NCBI RefSeq assembly: GCF_043641665.1
Contig: NC_092197.1
Span: 20,935,650 to 20,999,649 of the forward strand
Source of the DNA: Enoplosus armatus
Lineage: Eukaryota; Chordata; Actinopteri; Centrarchiformes; Enoplosidae
Length of the DNA stretch: 64,000 nucleotides
Direction of reading: 5' to 3'
Both the position numbers and the translations under genes were made by a program. Under the pieces are notes generated by a model that searched no databases, was not told the DNA's origin, and worked only from the letters and a program-made list of their open reading frames with translations. Of this stretch, positions 47,747 to 58,600 are shown piece after piece. Each line of letters opens with the position of its first letter. Position 1 is the first letter of the stretch.

Positions 47747-48233
47747 CAGTGCTTAACAAATTTATTAGACCACCTGTCATAAAAATGAGAAAACACAAAT
47801 ATTTTAGAAATCTATCAAAAACTTGAACTGGAACAACTAAATAGTCCTTATTCACATATATTAACCAAAAATCTTGATATTTTATATGACCTCCTTTGGC
47901 CCTGATAACAGCTTGCATTCTTGCAACCACAAAATAAATGTTTCTGTTCAGGAATGCAAGTAAATAACTGTAAATAGGCATCTTAATCAAAAAATAATAA
48001 TTTTGTGCTTTGGTATTTTTTTCTGCTTTTTTGTAAAACAGTAAATTTGAGAATTCATGGATAACAACAATAATTATATTTTAGCATTAAAGATATCAGC
48101 TTGGCTTGCACATACTGGTGGATTAACCATTACAGAAACATAAAATATTTTGGTAATCAGCAATACTGTTAATTTAGGGCAGCGGTGGCAAACACCTTAC
48201 ACTGTGGTGGTCTAATAAATTTGTTAAGCACTG
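47747..48233 (-). mobile_element. Internally deleted Tc1-like element
   Basis: The terminal inverted repeat CAGTGCTTAACAAATTTATT at 47747 is repeated in reverse at the right end (AATAAATTTGTTAAGCACTG, ending 48233). TA flanks both sides. On the minus strand ARMQAVIRAKGGHIKYQDF matches the C-terminal end of Tc1 transposases, so this is a deletion derivative of an autonomous element of a different Tc1 family from the one at 35115. Confidence 0.85.
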
Positions 48234-48246
48234 TATATATACACCG

Positions 48247-48277
<31 letters not shown>

Positions 48278-49012
48278 TTGAGGACAGTGTGTAAAAAAGG
48301 AAAATTTCTTTAATAAAGTGGAAAGAAAAAACCTAAAGTAAATCAATCCTAATATAACGTAAGATACTAGGAGAAGAAGCTACCACTCAAAACTAAACTA
48401 AAACTTCAACGTAACACAACATGACTAAACAGACCTCCCTCCCTAATGACACACAAGGAGCTTATGTACACACATGGACTAGCCCTCGACAGACATAAGG
48501 GGAAACTTGACTAACAACAGCATTAAGCATCTAACATACTTAACAATAGCCCGACATAAACAACCCATCAAGAGAAATTATCTCCAAAGAAAGAATTCGC
48601 TTCCAGCAAACGATAACAAAGCCAAACAAAAAGAGATTTTCAAGAACTCTAAATTCAAGTCCCCCCCCCGTCTTCCCTCTCCCTGACGGCTTCTTCCTCT
48701 CCCTGAGCTCAGTAAGATAAGAAAACAAAAGTGTTACTTGCAAATTAAAGAACGATGTGACAGAATGTTAACTAAGTTGTGTGTATCCAAATTAGAAAAA
48801 CAACCTGTCATACACTGAACAAAGTATGACGTGTGTGAACGCAAAATACTATGTGTAGTGTAATTTGGAACAATGTTGGGGTGTAAAATGTGACCAACTG
48901 TAAAGAAAACACTGGTGGGCAGCAGCTGATGCAGCCACTGATTGACATTGATCCTCAGCATTTCTATGTGAGTACCAAACTTCATGTTGATGGACAGAAC
49001 TGACTCTAAGAG
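48234..49012. other. Gap in the long intron
   Basis: TA-rich tract at 48234-48278. The rest is unique, without coding. Confidence 0.4.
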
Positions 49013-50056
49013 CACAAGGGGATGCAAAGCAAGAGCAAAAAAATGCAAAACGACCACCAAGAGATGCAAAATGACCACAAAGAGACGCAAACAACAACAA
49101 AAAGACGCAAAACGACAACAAAGAGATGCAAAATGTCCACAAAGAGATGCAAACAACAACAAAAAGACGCAAAGCGACAACAAAGAGATGCAAACAACAA
49201 CAAAAAGATGCAAAATGACAACAAAGAGATGCAAAACGACTACAAAGAGATGCAAACAACAACAAAACGACGCAAAACGACTACAAAGAGACGCAAACAA
49301 CAACAAAAAGACGCAAAATGACAACAAAGAGATGTAAAATGACAACAAAAAGACGCAAAACAACAACAAAGCGATTCAAAATGACCACAAAGAGATGCAA
49401 ACATCAACAAAAAGACGCAAAACGATTACAAAGAGATTCAAAATGACCACAAAGAGATGCAAAACGACTACAAAGAGATGTAAATTGACCACAAAGAGAT
49501 GCAAACAACAACAAAAAGACGCAAAGCGACAACAAAGAGATGCAAACAACAACAAAAAGACGCAAAGCGACAACAAAGAGATGCAAACAACAACAAAAAG
49601 ACGCAAAACGACTACAAAGAGATTCAAAATGACCACAAAGAGAGGCAAAACGACTACAAAGAGATGTAAATTGACCACAAATGGTAAATGGTAAATGATC
49701 TCACTTATATAGCGCCTTTCAACCTTCACGGTTCCCAAAGCGCTTTACAGCTAAGTCTCATTCACCCATTCACTCACACATTCACACACCGATGGGTTCA
49801 GTGTCTTGCTCAAGGACACTTCGACATGACAGGGGCAGCCGGGGATCAAACCCCCAACCCGCTCTAACCAGCTTTACCTCCCATGCAACAGTGCTAACCA
49901 CTGCGCCACCATGCTGCCCAAAGAGGAACACAAAGAGATGCAAACAACAACAAAAAGACGCAAAATGACAACAGAGATTCAAAATGACCACAAAGAGATG
50001 CAAACAACAACAAAAAGACGCAAGATGACAACAGAGATGCAAAATGACCACAACTT
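49013..50056. repeat. 21-nt-unit minisatellite, split by a SINE
   Basis: Units of the type GAGATGCAAAATGACCACAA alternate with GAGATGCAAACAACAACAAA and GACGCAAAACGACAACAAA. The array covers 49013-49680 and resumes at 49921-50056. Because the unit is about 21 nt, seven codons, frames stay open on both strands. No product is inferred. Confidence 0.9.
49681..49920 (-). mobile_element. tRNA-like SINE, copy 5, inside the minisatellite
   Basis: Reverse orientation: TATAGCGCCTTTCAACCTTC, AGCGCTTTACAGCTAAGTCT, GTGTCTTGCTCAAGGACACT, GGGGATCAAACCCCCAACC and GTGCTAACCACTGCGCCACC. The repeat array continues on both sides. No clear target duplication is visible. Confidence 0.85.
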
Positions 50057-50221
50057 CAAACGACACGGCTGCATCTGGGGGGTCGTCCTTCCTATGTAGG
50101 ATGGTGGCTATTACTTGTCTGTGCCCAGGGGCCCATTGTCTCATGATCCATCCACGTCTTCAGTCAGAGGGTGTTTTGCCGCACAATTACTTTATTTTTC
50201 TCTGTCCCTGTTGTCTTTCAG

Positions 50222-50363
50222 AGCATCAAGGTGTCGTGGCAGCCACCTCCGCGCAGCGCCCAGAACGGCATCGTCACCGCCTACAAGATCAAATACAGGA
50301 AGACCGGTCGCCGTGGAGACCAAGAGGCCATCGAACCCAACAACTTCTGGTACCTGTTCACAG
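50222..50363 (+). CDS. dcc: dcc exon: middle of FN3-3
   Basis: The acceptor GTTGTCTTTCAG opens in phase 0 with [20 protein letters not shown], then [20 protein letters not shown] and NFWYLFT. The strand-B tryptophan and the YKIKYRK strand C are FN3 features. [10 protein letters not shown] is a DCC-type sequence; neogenin has an unrelated loop here, so this exon is the best single piece of evidence for dcc. The donor CAG|GTGAGT leaves phase 1. The exon begins about 165 nt after the end of a 21-nt-unit minisatellite. Confidence 0.97.
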
Positions 50364-51018
50364 GTGAGTCTCCGCAGTTTGATTTACTCTACATCATATC
50401 ACGTTTGAATTCGGAAGCTCAGGTCATTTACTTTAAATATTTAAAGTTCAGTAAATTTGGTTTTACAATCAGCCTGATTGTTTGGACCAAACCACAAAAA
50501 AAAAAAGGACCTAGATTTTAAAAATCAGCCTCGTGTCTGCTTGTGTCCGTTGTTTTTCTCCTCTGAAAGAAAAGCAGAAGTCTGCACGTGTGTGCGTGTG
50601 CATGTGCACGTGTCTGCATTCAAACTGCCACCAGCTATTATTTCAATTTGAGGTGTGCAGGATTTGAATGAAACTGATCTTCCTTTCCATTATTTTCCAC
50701 TGATGGTTATCTTCGTCTGTCCGTCCGCACAGGAATTCATTCCCCAGTGGCAGGTGTTTGTGTGTGTGGCTGTCAGCAATAATCACGCCTTTTTCTACTG
50801 TCGTTGGTTTAAGAAACGGAATTTCAGTACACAAGATAAAGAATCGCAGCTTCACTGAGGAGATTAAAAGGGCGACACGTTGAACCTTAATTCATTCCAC
50901 CATATGGTAAACTCAGAAGTGACAATCACAGCGTCTCCAGTTGGAAGGAATTCAAATCAGAGGGTTTAAACCCGCGCGGTTGTTTGCCACGTTTGAACCA
51001 AAGGCCTGTGGGTTCCAC
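50364..51018. other. Intron inside FN3-3, first part
   Basis: Poly-A near 50496-50506. Otherwise unremarkable. Confidence 0.4.
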
Positions 51019-51245
51019 GGGCTGTATATAAAGGGGGATGACATGGCAGCTCCCCAAAAAGTGAAGCCAAAACGTCTCGATCGCCCCCCCCCCCTCCCGG
51101 TGGCTGGCCGATACAGTATAGGTCACAAGCCCCCGCTCCCTCCTTCCATGTTAGCGGATGGGACACGGGCCAAACAAAAAAATAAATAAAAGTACACGTC
51201 AGATACATTTTCCCCAAAGATGGTTTTAGTTGGTTCTTATCGCGC
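51019..51245 (+). repeat. Dispersed repeat family C, copy 2
   Basis: GGCTGTATATAAAGGGGGAT, GCTCCCCAAAAAGTGAAGCC and CATGTTAGCGGATGGGACAC match 6130-6360 in the same order. Confidence 0.75.
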
Positions 51246-51479
51246 TGACGTTTATTCATTTTGTGTTCATTTTTCTGCTAAGTTTGGTTTTAAATGAGTC
51301 ATTTGATGCTATAGAATGATTTTCTCCATTAAGCCCTTTAAATCTTTGATTTCATTTAACACTGAGGTTACTGTTAAAAAAGAAAAAGCACTGCTGGAAC
51401 TATCAGTTTTGTCCATTTCCTCCTCTTTAGTAATGTTGTGATTACAGCTGTTGTTATAGTAACCACAGGAATATGTATA

Positions 51480-51722
51480 GCAGCACGGACAGCAGATGAC
51501 CGCCCACCTGGAGTCTGGTCCTGCTCGAGGTTTCTGCCTCTTAAAAGGAAGTTTTTCCTTGCCACTGTTGCCAAAGTGCTTGCTCATGGTGGGAACTGTT
51601 GGGTCTCTGTAATAACATTATAAAGAGTCGGTCTAGACCTGCTCTATTTGTAAAGTGTCATGAGATGACTTTTGTTGTGATTTGGCGCTATATAAATAAA
51701 ACTGAATTGAATTGAATTGACA
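51480..51722 (+). repeat. Fish retroelement 3' end with (GAATT)n tail
   Basis: CTCGAGGTTTCTGCCTCTTA, AAGTTTTTCCTTGCCACTGT, GTGTCATGAGATGACTTTTG and GGCGCTATATAAATAAAACT lead to a (TGAAT)n tail. This arrangement is a very common teleost retroposon. A reverse fragment of its 3' end lies at 25835-25893. Confidence 0.75.
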
Positions 51723-51743
51723 TCTATCGTCAGTTATAATGAC

Positions 51744-51745
51744 TT

Positions 51746-51781
<36 letters not shown>

Positions 51782-51786
51782 CCCAG
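51744..51786 (+). promoter_or_regulatory. Splice acceptor region with (CT)n pyrimidine tract
   Basis: About 17 CT dinucleotides followed by CCCTCCCCAG lead into the exon that ends FN3-3. No other pyrimidine tract separates the repeat from the AG. Confidence 0.7.
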
Positions 51787-51897
51787 GTCTAGAGAAGGGC
51801 AGTCAGTACAGTTTCCAGGTAGCAGCCATGACAGCCAACGGTACAGGTCCGGCCAGTGACTGGTACACCGCTGAGACGCCGGAGAACGACCTGGACG
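51787..51897 (+). CDS. dcc: dcc exon: end of FN3-3
   Basis: With the G from the previous exon it reads [20 protein letters not shown], then [17 protein letters not shown]. This is strands E to G of FN3-3, very close to DCC as recalled ([11 protein letters not shown] and [13 protein letters not shown]). NGT is a possible N-glycosylation site. The acceptor CCCTCCCCAG sits directly after a (CT)n microsatellite at about 51744-51780, which therefore serves as its pyrimidine tract. The donor ACG|GTAAGA leaves phase 1 and is followed within 20 nt by a GA/GT microsatellite. Confidence 0.97.
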
Positions 51898-52421
51898 GTA
51901 AGAACAGAGAGAGAAAGAGAGAGAGAGAGAGAGTGTGTGTGTGTGTGTGTGATAGCAGTGATCTGTGCAACAACATGTAAATACCTCCGCTGTCCCGACA
52001 CACACATGAATATTTAACCAGTTAAGGGCTGAGATGGACGGATGGAGGGGTGATTTGCCTCAGGGGAGCAGGAGGGAGGGAGGGATGGGAACGGGTGGAA
52101 GGAGGAGGGGGAGGTGGAGGAGAGCGGGAAAGGAGAAGGAAGAGGAAAGGTATTTGACGAGATACTTATAATTTGAGAGACTGTGAGCACACGCGGGTGA
52201 AAAGCATAAACAGCTTTGTTAAGATGAGAAAATGAAGGTGTCCTGGAGCAGCGGAAAGAGGTAATAATGATCTCAGAAAAGATTATTCCAGTCTGAGGGG
52301 CCTTTGTACGGGGATGACCTGTGTCCTGCCAAGGTGAAACAGCATGAATCATTAGTTTTATCATTTATTCACTTCGTTAGATAGAAAATCTGGCTCTTGG
52401 AATGCCTGGAAGTGGAGGCCT

Positions 52422-52465
<44 letters not shown>

Positions 52466-53768
52466 GGGGGGGGGGGGGATTATGCTTTCTTCATGGCTTC
52501 TTTTAATTGGTTGTATTGTTGTTTAACTTTGGGCAGAGGACCAATTGCATTTCACTTCTTTGTTCTCGAAATGCTATATAAGTGAAATGTACGCTTCCCT
52601 CTGCGAGACTTTCTTCTGGCTTCTTGTGACAAGGTGTGTCAATATATTGTACTATATATATATATATATATATATACATATATATATGTTTTGTGTGTTT
52701 ATTTCAAGTGTTTGCAGGCAATTTTACACGACTATCCATCTTTGAAAGTCCTGTGTACAAAGAAAAAGGGCTGTTGCGTATAGGATATGAAGATCTCCAT
52801 GGAACCAGAATGTGTTTTACATGGGAAGGACATAAATAAACACATCTGAAGATAAACTGAACCCAAAGTTGTATGAAAACCGATTTTTATTGACTCTCCT
52901 TCTAGTGCCACCATCAGGTCAGGTTGTTGTGACATATTCCAGAACACGGTGTTACAGTAAGCCACGACATTTCACAATCAAAGTCACTGTGGCGTTGGGC
53001 ACCACCCTCGAGACAAACTTCAAATATTTTACCCTGCTGGTGGTAAGGATGAAGTTGTCTCTCTCAGTTGCTGAATCACCACCATCATTTGGCACCGCCA
53101 AGGCTAGACGACTTGGCTGCTGCTGCAAAAAAATGTCATGAAATATTATTAATGGGAAGACGGAGAGAAATCCAGTGGGCCACTGGCTTCAGCTTTGGTC
53201 AGCAAAATGATGTAGAAATGAATGTAGAGAGTGGAAAAAAAAAAACAAAACAAAAACCAGCAAATGGGCTGGCAGGTCTCGGGTTTGGTCACCCAGTAAT
53301 TTCTAGCAGAACAATTAGAAAAACTGACCTCAGGCTGAAGCTCAGGAGACGAATGTCCTGGTCAGCAGGATGCTGCTGAGATAAAAAAAAAAAAAAAAAC
53401 CCAAACACATCCATACTAACTATGTTTCCAGGCCGGGACAGGGGGAGACACAAATCTCATTTCAATGGATTATCACTCAATAAAGTGATATGAAGCGTCT
53501 CCCCCTGAGGGCCAAGAGCTCGCTAATCTGATCTAATCTGATGCCGAGGAATAACACAAAGTGTCAGGGCCTATTAGGGTTTAATACACAGCTAACAGGG
53601 TTAGCATCTGTTAGCCCTATTGCTCTAAGTACCTGCTACTGGTGCTGCTAACAGGGCAGCTGTAAAACCGCCGGTGGTGGAGGTCAGGGCCGCAGCCAGG
53701 ACTACAGAAATACCGAGGTTTGAGATCGTCTTCTTTGGCGTGACCCTTCATTGTTTGTGATTTTGCAG
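51898..53768. other. Intron between FN3-3 and FN3-4
   Basis: GA then GT microsatellites at 51907-51952, GA-rich DNA at 52040-52150, (TG)n with a long poly-G at 52424-52480 and (TA)n at 52652-52688. Poly-A at about 53382-53399. No exon. Confidence 0.7.
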
Positions 53769-53963
53769 AGAGTCAGGTGCCCGACCAGCCCAGCTCTTTG
53801 CACGTCAGACCGCTGCCCAACAGCATCATCATGTCCTGGACTCCACCCCTCAGCCCAAACATCTTAGTTCGAGGTTACATCATCGGCTACGGAGTGGGAA
53901 GTCCCTACGCCGAGACGGTCCGAGTGGACAGCAAGCAGAGATACTACTCCATCGAAAACCTAG
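53769..53963 (+). CDS. dcc: dcc exon: linker and first part of FN3-4
   Basis: The acceptor TGATTTTGCAG joins to give [20 protein letters not shown], then [20 protein letters not shown] and [20 protein letters not shown], ending SIENL. This is the FN3-3/FN3-4 linker and strands A to E of FN3-4. Structural work on DCC places netrin contacts in the FN3-4 to FN3-6 region, so this exon starts the ligand-binding part of the receptor. The strand-B tryptophan (SWTPP) is present. The donor TAG|GTAAGG leaves phase 1. At 195 nt it is the longest exon here with both borders firmly placed. Confidence 0.97.
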
Positions 53964-54331
53964 GTAAGGGATTTGTGCTTCCGGTCTTTGTTCCAAGATA
54001 GGGGGGCCACTGCTAACCTAGCTCCATGAAACGAGAAAAACTACAACTTCCACAGCCCCAAAGCTATTTGATTTACAGTTCAGATTAAAACAACTTCCAT
54101 GAACAAAAATGGTACATTGATACATGAAGTAGTCAACAGATCTGCTGCAGTTATTTTAACCGTATTACCTCTACTTTTAGCTTGAACCTTTGACATCCCT
54201 CTCTCCAGCAGTTTGGAGAACATTAATGGACTGCTCATACTAGGAAAAATTTAGATGAATATGTAAGACTTATTACTTAAAAAACACTTTGTCATGAAAA
54301 TAATTCCAAGTACAATGCAAGGCAGGGTATA
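53964..54331. other. Start of the intron inside FN3-4, nothing recognised
   Basis: Unique sequence before a family A MITE. Confidence 0.4.
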
Positions 54332-54812
54332 GAGTGCTGCAGGGATGAGTCCTAAAACCCAGAAATGAATCAGCATGTTTACACTTCCGGTTCCCTCGTC
54401 TGGAAGTCAATGGGGTTTTTGGTTAGATGCCTGAAATAAGGTCTGTGGTTCACACTTAAGCTTAAGGGATTTTCACATTTTGTTCTACGACATAAAATAC
54501 GTCAGTGGATGCCCCCACTCGTGGATTTTGGAGCGGTTACGTGTCTTACGGTTGCTAACAAGTGGCTAAATAAGACTTCAGTGGTTGTCACTGACATTAA
54601 ACGTCATTAGTCCGCCTCTACGGCCTCGTTGTGTTTATACTCTATATCTATATCTATCTATATTCTCTTTAAAAGTTAAACTTAGTGGTGGTGAAGTTGA
54701 AGTAATGCGACCGTTTGTTTATAGCCTAATGTTAGCTTTTTTTACTTTACTTACGGCGATTCCGTTTGCGCTTCAAAAATCATAAAAGTGGTGTTCATTA
54801 GTGAAGATTAGT
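54332..54812 (+). mobile_element. MITE family A, copy 4 (3' truncated)
   Basis: It starts GAGTGCTGCAGGGATGAG directly after TA. GCCTGAAATAAGGTCTGTGG and TTTTGTTCTACGACATAAAA match copy 1. The right end is lost after GTTCATTAGTGAAGATTAG. Confidence 0.75.
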
Positions 54813-54899
54813 CTGGATTTTAGAAATGCTGAGGTCGTGTGTCCTATAATTAGTACCAGATGACATATTTCTTTCCAAGGACATTTCCAAAACATTTTG

Positions 54900-55660
54900 T
54901 AAGACATTTCATTTCCCCAACATGAAAAAGTTTAAATTCGGTCTCAAAGCCACCTTCAAGGTGCCTGTTGGAGAAATATTGAATCATTTATTGCTGCCCA
55001 AAATTTCTAAAGAATTCCTATCGTGTATCAGTTTTTACCGTAGATGTAGAAATGAAGTCCCACCAGGTTTTTGCGACAATGTCACCTCATCAAACACGGT
55101 CACGATCAATCAGGTACGGGTCCTCAAAGACGCGGGTATGGCCCAGTTTAGGAGCTCTTCAGTCGGGAAGCTACGTGACCTGATTTTGACTCATTTCAGT
55201 GGGCAGTTCCCCAGCAGGTCGGCACTTATCCACGCGAAATATTTCATATGCGCATCCCTCACGAATCCAGCTGCAACCTGCCGACAGAGTGCCAATATTG
55301 ACCCGGCGCTCCCCTGCTCCACTAATCCATTATGATGATGAATTTAATTACAGTCAATAATTTAAAGAAATTTAATAAGAACCGCCGCTTGAGGTGGAAA
55401 TCTAATTGTGAAAGGTCGAAAAAAAAGAGAAAACATCCTCCCCAGCGACCGCGAGAAGCAATTTGCATGCCAAAGACGACAATAACAAATTGGGTGCATT
55501 TTTATGCGCAGATGAAAATTTCCGTCTTGGGTCTCATAAAAGGAGCATAATGAAAAAAATGAAATCCAGCCGCTGTGTTGCATGCACTCATGGGAGCGCA
55601 CGCACATATGTACATGGCATTTATAATTCATAGAGATCATTAATTCATGTGGTTGAGGCG
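54900..55660. promoter_or_regulatory. Candidate conserved non-coding region in the FN3-4 intron
   Basis: About 750 nt without any repeat shared in the window. It is AT-rich in its second half, with an octamer-like ATTTGCATGCC at 55460 and homeodomain-like cores (AATTTAATTACAG at 55343, TTTATAATTCATAG at 55620). A 414-nt open frame at 54922-55335 has no recognised domain. The regulatory reading is an inference. Confidence 0.3.
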
Positions 55661-56390
55661 TCCGGGGAGCGGAGCGGGCGTGTTTGTTTAACTGATGTGA
55701 GGGGGATTTTGTTTTTTGACGCTACATGGGGGGGGGCATGCGGCATCATCGTTGACGGGACGCGCCGCTGCATGACAATCAGCTCGTGCGGTCTACTGCC
55801 ATCACGTCCTCGGGTACATCTGCCGTCTTCATGTGACAGAGTGAGGTCGGGACCGAGGAAAGGAAGTCGCGTCCTGTAAACCAAGTCACTCACTTTTTTG
55901 GAGGGAAATTATGACTTCAGTGTATGTTAAACAAGCCAATACAAGACACAATTATTTGAAATATTTATTATGTTGGTTGTAATATTGGTGATACGAGAAA
56001 TGAAGCATGAATTAATCTTTTAATCAAGTCCAAAAGAACAGGCACTGGTCAAAAACCAGGGCAGATCAGGCAGACATGGAAAGCTAGGCATGACACACCA
56101 CTGACAATCTGGCAGAGGGTAAGTAGATCTGGCCCCGTATATGAATGAGTGACTGACGAGGGCAATGAGATCCAGGGGTGGAGATGGAGATGAGCTCGTG
56201 ACAATGTTCATCATAAAAATAAAACAGGGCTAACCCATTGACCTTTTGCTTTCAACTTACTGACGTCACGTTTAAATACTTAACCAAACTGCGACAGTTT
56301 CGCAACATTAACCATGTGTTAGACAGCCTTCAGTCAGGTTTTAGAAAAGACCATGGTTTGGAAAAAAAACAGAACAAAACACTGTCAAAG
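55661..56390. other. Gap in the FN3-4 intron, nothing recognised
   Basis: A poly-G run near 55730. No coding. Confidence 0.4.
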
Positions 56391-56392
56391 AG

Positions 56393-56790
56393 TTTCATTC
56401 GGGATTTGAACAGCGGCCTCCCGGGTGAAAAGCCAGCGCAGGATCGACTCAGCTATCCATTAACCTATACATGCTTATGTCACCTGACTTCCTCAAGTCT
56501 ATCTGCAGCCAGCACTAAACCCCCGCGCCGACAATAGACAACCAGACGCCCTGCTGCTGTCAATAACCACCCTTGGCCGCACGCAAACACCCGCTCCGTT
56601 TAATCTGAACGCAAGTGTTGAGAGTCGGCCGCAGGTGTTCAGCACTGGCCGCTGGTCGCCTGTTTTGGGCCGCTGGATAGGAAGTCAGGTGGTCCTCTTG
56701 GAGTACAGTTAAAGGAGGATTGAGGGGACCAAATACTGGTCTTTTACCTGTTCGAATCCCCTGCGAAGCTAATTCTTTTTTTTCTTTTTT
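56393..56790. repeat. Inverted pair of tRNA-like segments
   Basis: On the minus strand 56393-56460 has CTTTTCACCCGGGAGGCC followed by a B-box-like GTTCAAATCCC, like the anticodon-to-T arm of a tRNA-Glu. On the plus strand GTTCGAATCCCC lies at 56751. CACCTGACTTCCT at 56480 and AGGAAGTCAGGTGG at 56679 are the inner parts of the same inverted pair. It is too diverged for a tRNA gene. Confidence 0.4.
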
Positions 56791-57241
<451 letters not shown>

Positions 57242-57311
57242 TAATGTACCGTGACTGCTTTGAGTGTGACGGTGATGTGGCCATAATGCTTTTATTAGTA
57301 GGGACAGTAGC

Positions 57312-57880
57312 GATTCTGGTACTAATAGCATTACTATCGGCAGACTAGTACTTGTAGTAGCAATATTAGTAGTGGTGGTTAAAGTAACGGTAGTATTAGC
57401 AGCAGTAGGCCTACGAGCAGAGGTAGCAAAAGCAGTAGCGGCAGTAGCAGTATTAGCATTAGCCGTATTAGCAGCAGTAGCATTAGCAGTAACTGTATAA
57501 CTAGGAGTAGCTTTAGCAGTAGCAGTAGTAGCACTCCATTGTGAATAGGACCTGGCGTTGCAGTGCAACCAGCTTTGCTGATTCTGGTACTAATAGCATT
57601 ACTATCAGCAGCCTAGTACGTGTAGTAGCAGTATTAGTAGTGGTGGTTAAAGTAACGGTAGTATTAGCAGCAGTAGGCCTACGAGCAGAGGTAGCAGAAG
57701 CAGTAGTAGCAGTATTAGCATTAGCTGTATTAGCAGCAGTAGCAGTAGAAGTAGCAGTATTGGCTGTATTAGCAGCAGTAGCATTAGCAGTAACTGTATA
57801 ACTAGGAGTAGCTTTAGCAGTAGCAGTAGTAGCACTCCATTGTGAATAGGACCTGGCGTTGCAGTGCAACCATCTTTGCC
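57312..57880 (+). repeat. Tandem duplication of an AGCAGTA-rich segment
   Basis: Copy 1 is 57312-57579 (268 nt) and copy 2 is 57580-57880 (301 nt). Both start GATTCTGGTACTAATAGCAT and end near GGCGTTGCAGTGCAACCA. Copy 2 carries an extra 33 nt in its trinucleotide-like middle. The two copies differ at few positions, so the duplication is recent. Confidence 0.9.
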
Positions 57881-58177
57881 CACTCAAGCGTCATTGTTGT
57901 ATTAAAACATTAAAACAACGCTCCACACAAAACACACACACACACACACAAAGCTACAGCTTCACAAGAGGCCGTCTACTACTTTGGATCTGTATGTGTG
58001 AGCCAAACTCACCCGAATACGCTTGCTGCCATCTCGCCACAGTCACAGTCAGTCCCAGCTGTCAATCATGATGTCACATCCCCTTTTTATAGCATCAAAA
58101 ATAAAAAAATTAAAATTAAAACCAGACTAGAAAAACGAACAAACATCAGCGTGATACGAACTACCTGAAATGACAGA

Positions 58178-58328
58178 AACCATCTTTGACGTGTACTTTG
58201 ATACACCCATGTCCCATCCGCTAACATGGAGGGGGCGGGGCTTATGACCTATACTGCAGCCAACCACCAGGGGGGCGATCGAGACGTTTTGGAGACCTGT
58301 CATGCCGTCCATTTTTATATACTCTATG
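58178..58328 (-). repeat. Dispersed repeat family C, copy 3 (inverted)
   Basis: CATGTCCCATCCGCTAACAT, GGGGCTTATGACCTATACTG and GATCGAGACGTTTTGGAG are the reverse of copies 1 and 2. Confidence 0.75.
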
Positions 58329-58339
58329 ATGTGAACGCA

Positions 58340-58600
58340 GTGTAACGGCAGCGGCTTTAGCAGTAGCTGTTAGCATTATTAGCGATAGCAGCCGCAGTAG
58401 CGTTAGCTACAAATTCTGCCTACATTTGTAACAGTAGTGCTGTTAGTAGAGTTTTGAGGAAGTTATGTAGTAGGGTTAGGGCAGCAGTCGTCTGCAGTGG
58501 CTGTGGTATTAGCTGCCTTGGTCGAATACTTGTAGCGTTAGCAGTGTTAAGTAAGGGTAGTAGCAGTTACGGCAGTATTAGCAAATGTGGCAGACGAAGT
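58340..58600. repeat. Degenerate AGCAGTAGC-rich stretch
   Basis: Recurrent TTAGCAGTAGC, GCAGTAGCGTTAGC and TAGTAGCAGTTACGGCAGTA without a fixed unit. It resembles the interior of 57312-57880. Confidence 0.6.

Noticed and set aside
48734..49738. Long open frames on both strands (up to 211 codons) over 48734-49738
   Set aside because: They follow the 21-nt repeat unit, are low-complexity on both strands, and have no domain. The open frames are explained by the unit being seven codons long.
49013..50056. CRISPR-like array (regular repeats and spacers)
   Set aside because: The repeats are contiguous and degenerate without unique spacers, and the genome is a vertebrate's.
54922..55335. Open frame of 137 codons in the FN3-4 intron
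   Set aside because: No recognised domain and no exon partner. A chance frame is possible at this length, so it is noted only as part of a repeat-free island.
56393..56460. tRNA-Glu gene on the minus strand
   Set aside because: The anticodon-loop and T-arm segments resemble tRNA-Glu, but the acceptor and D arms cannot be paired by eye; it is a tRNA-derived repeat at most.
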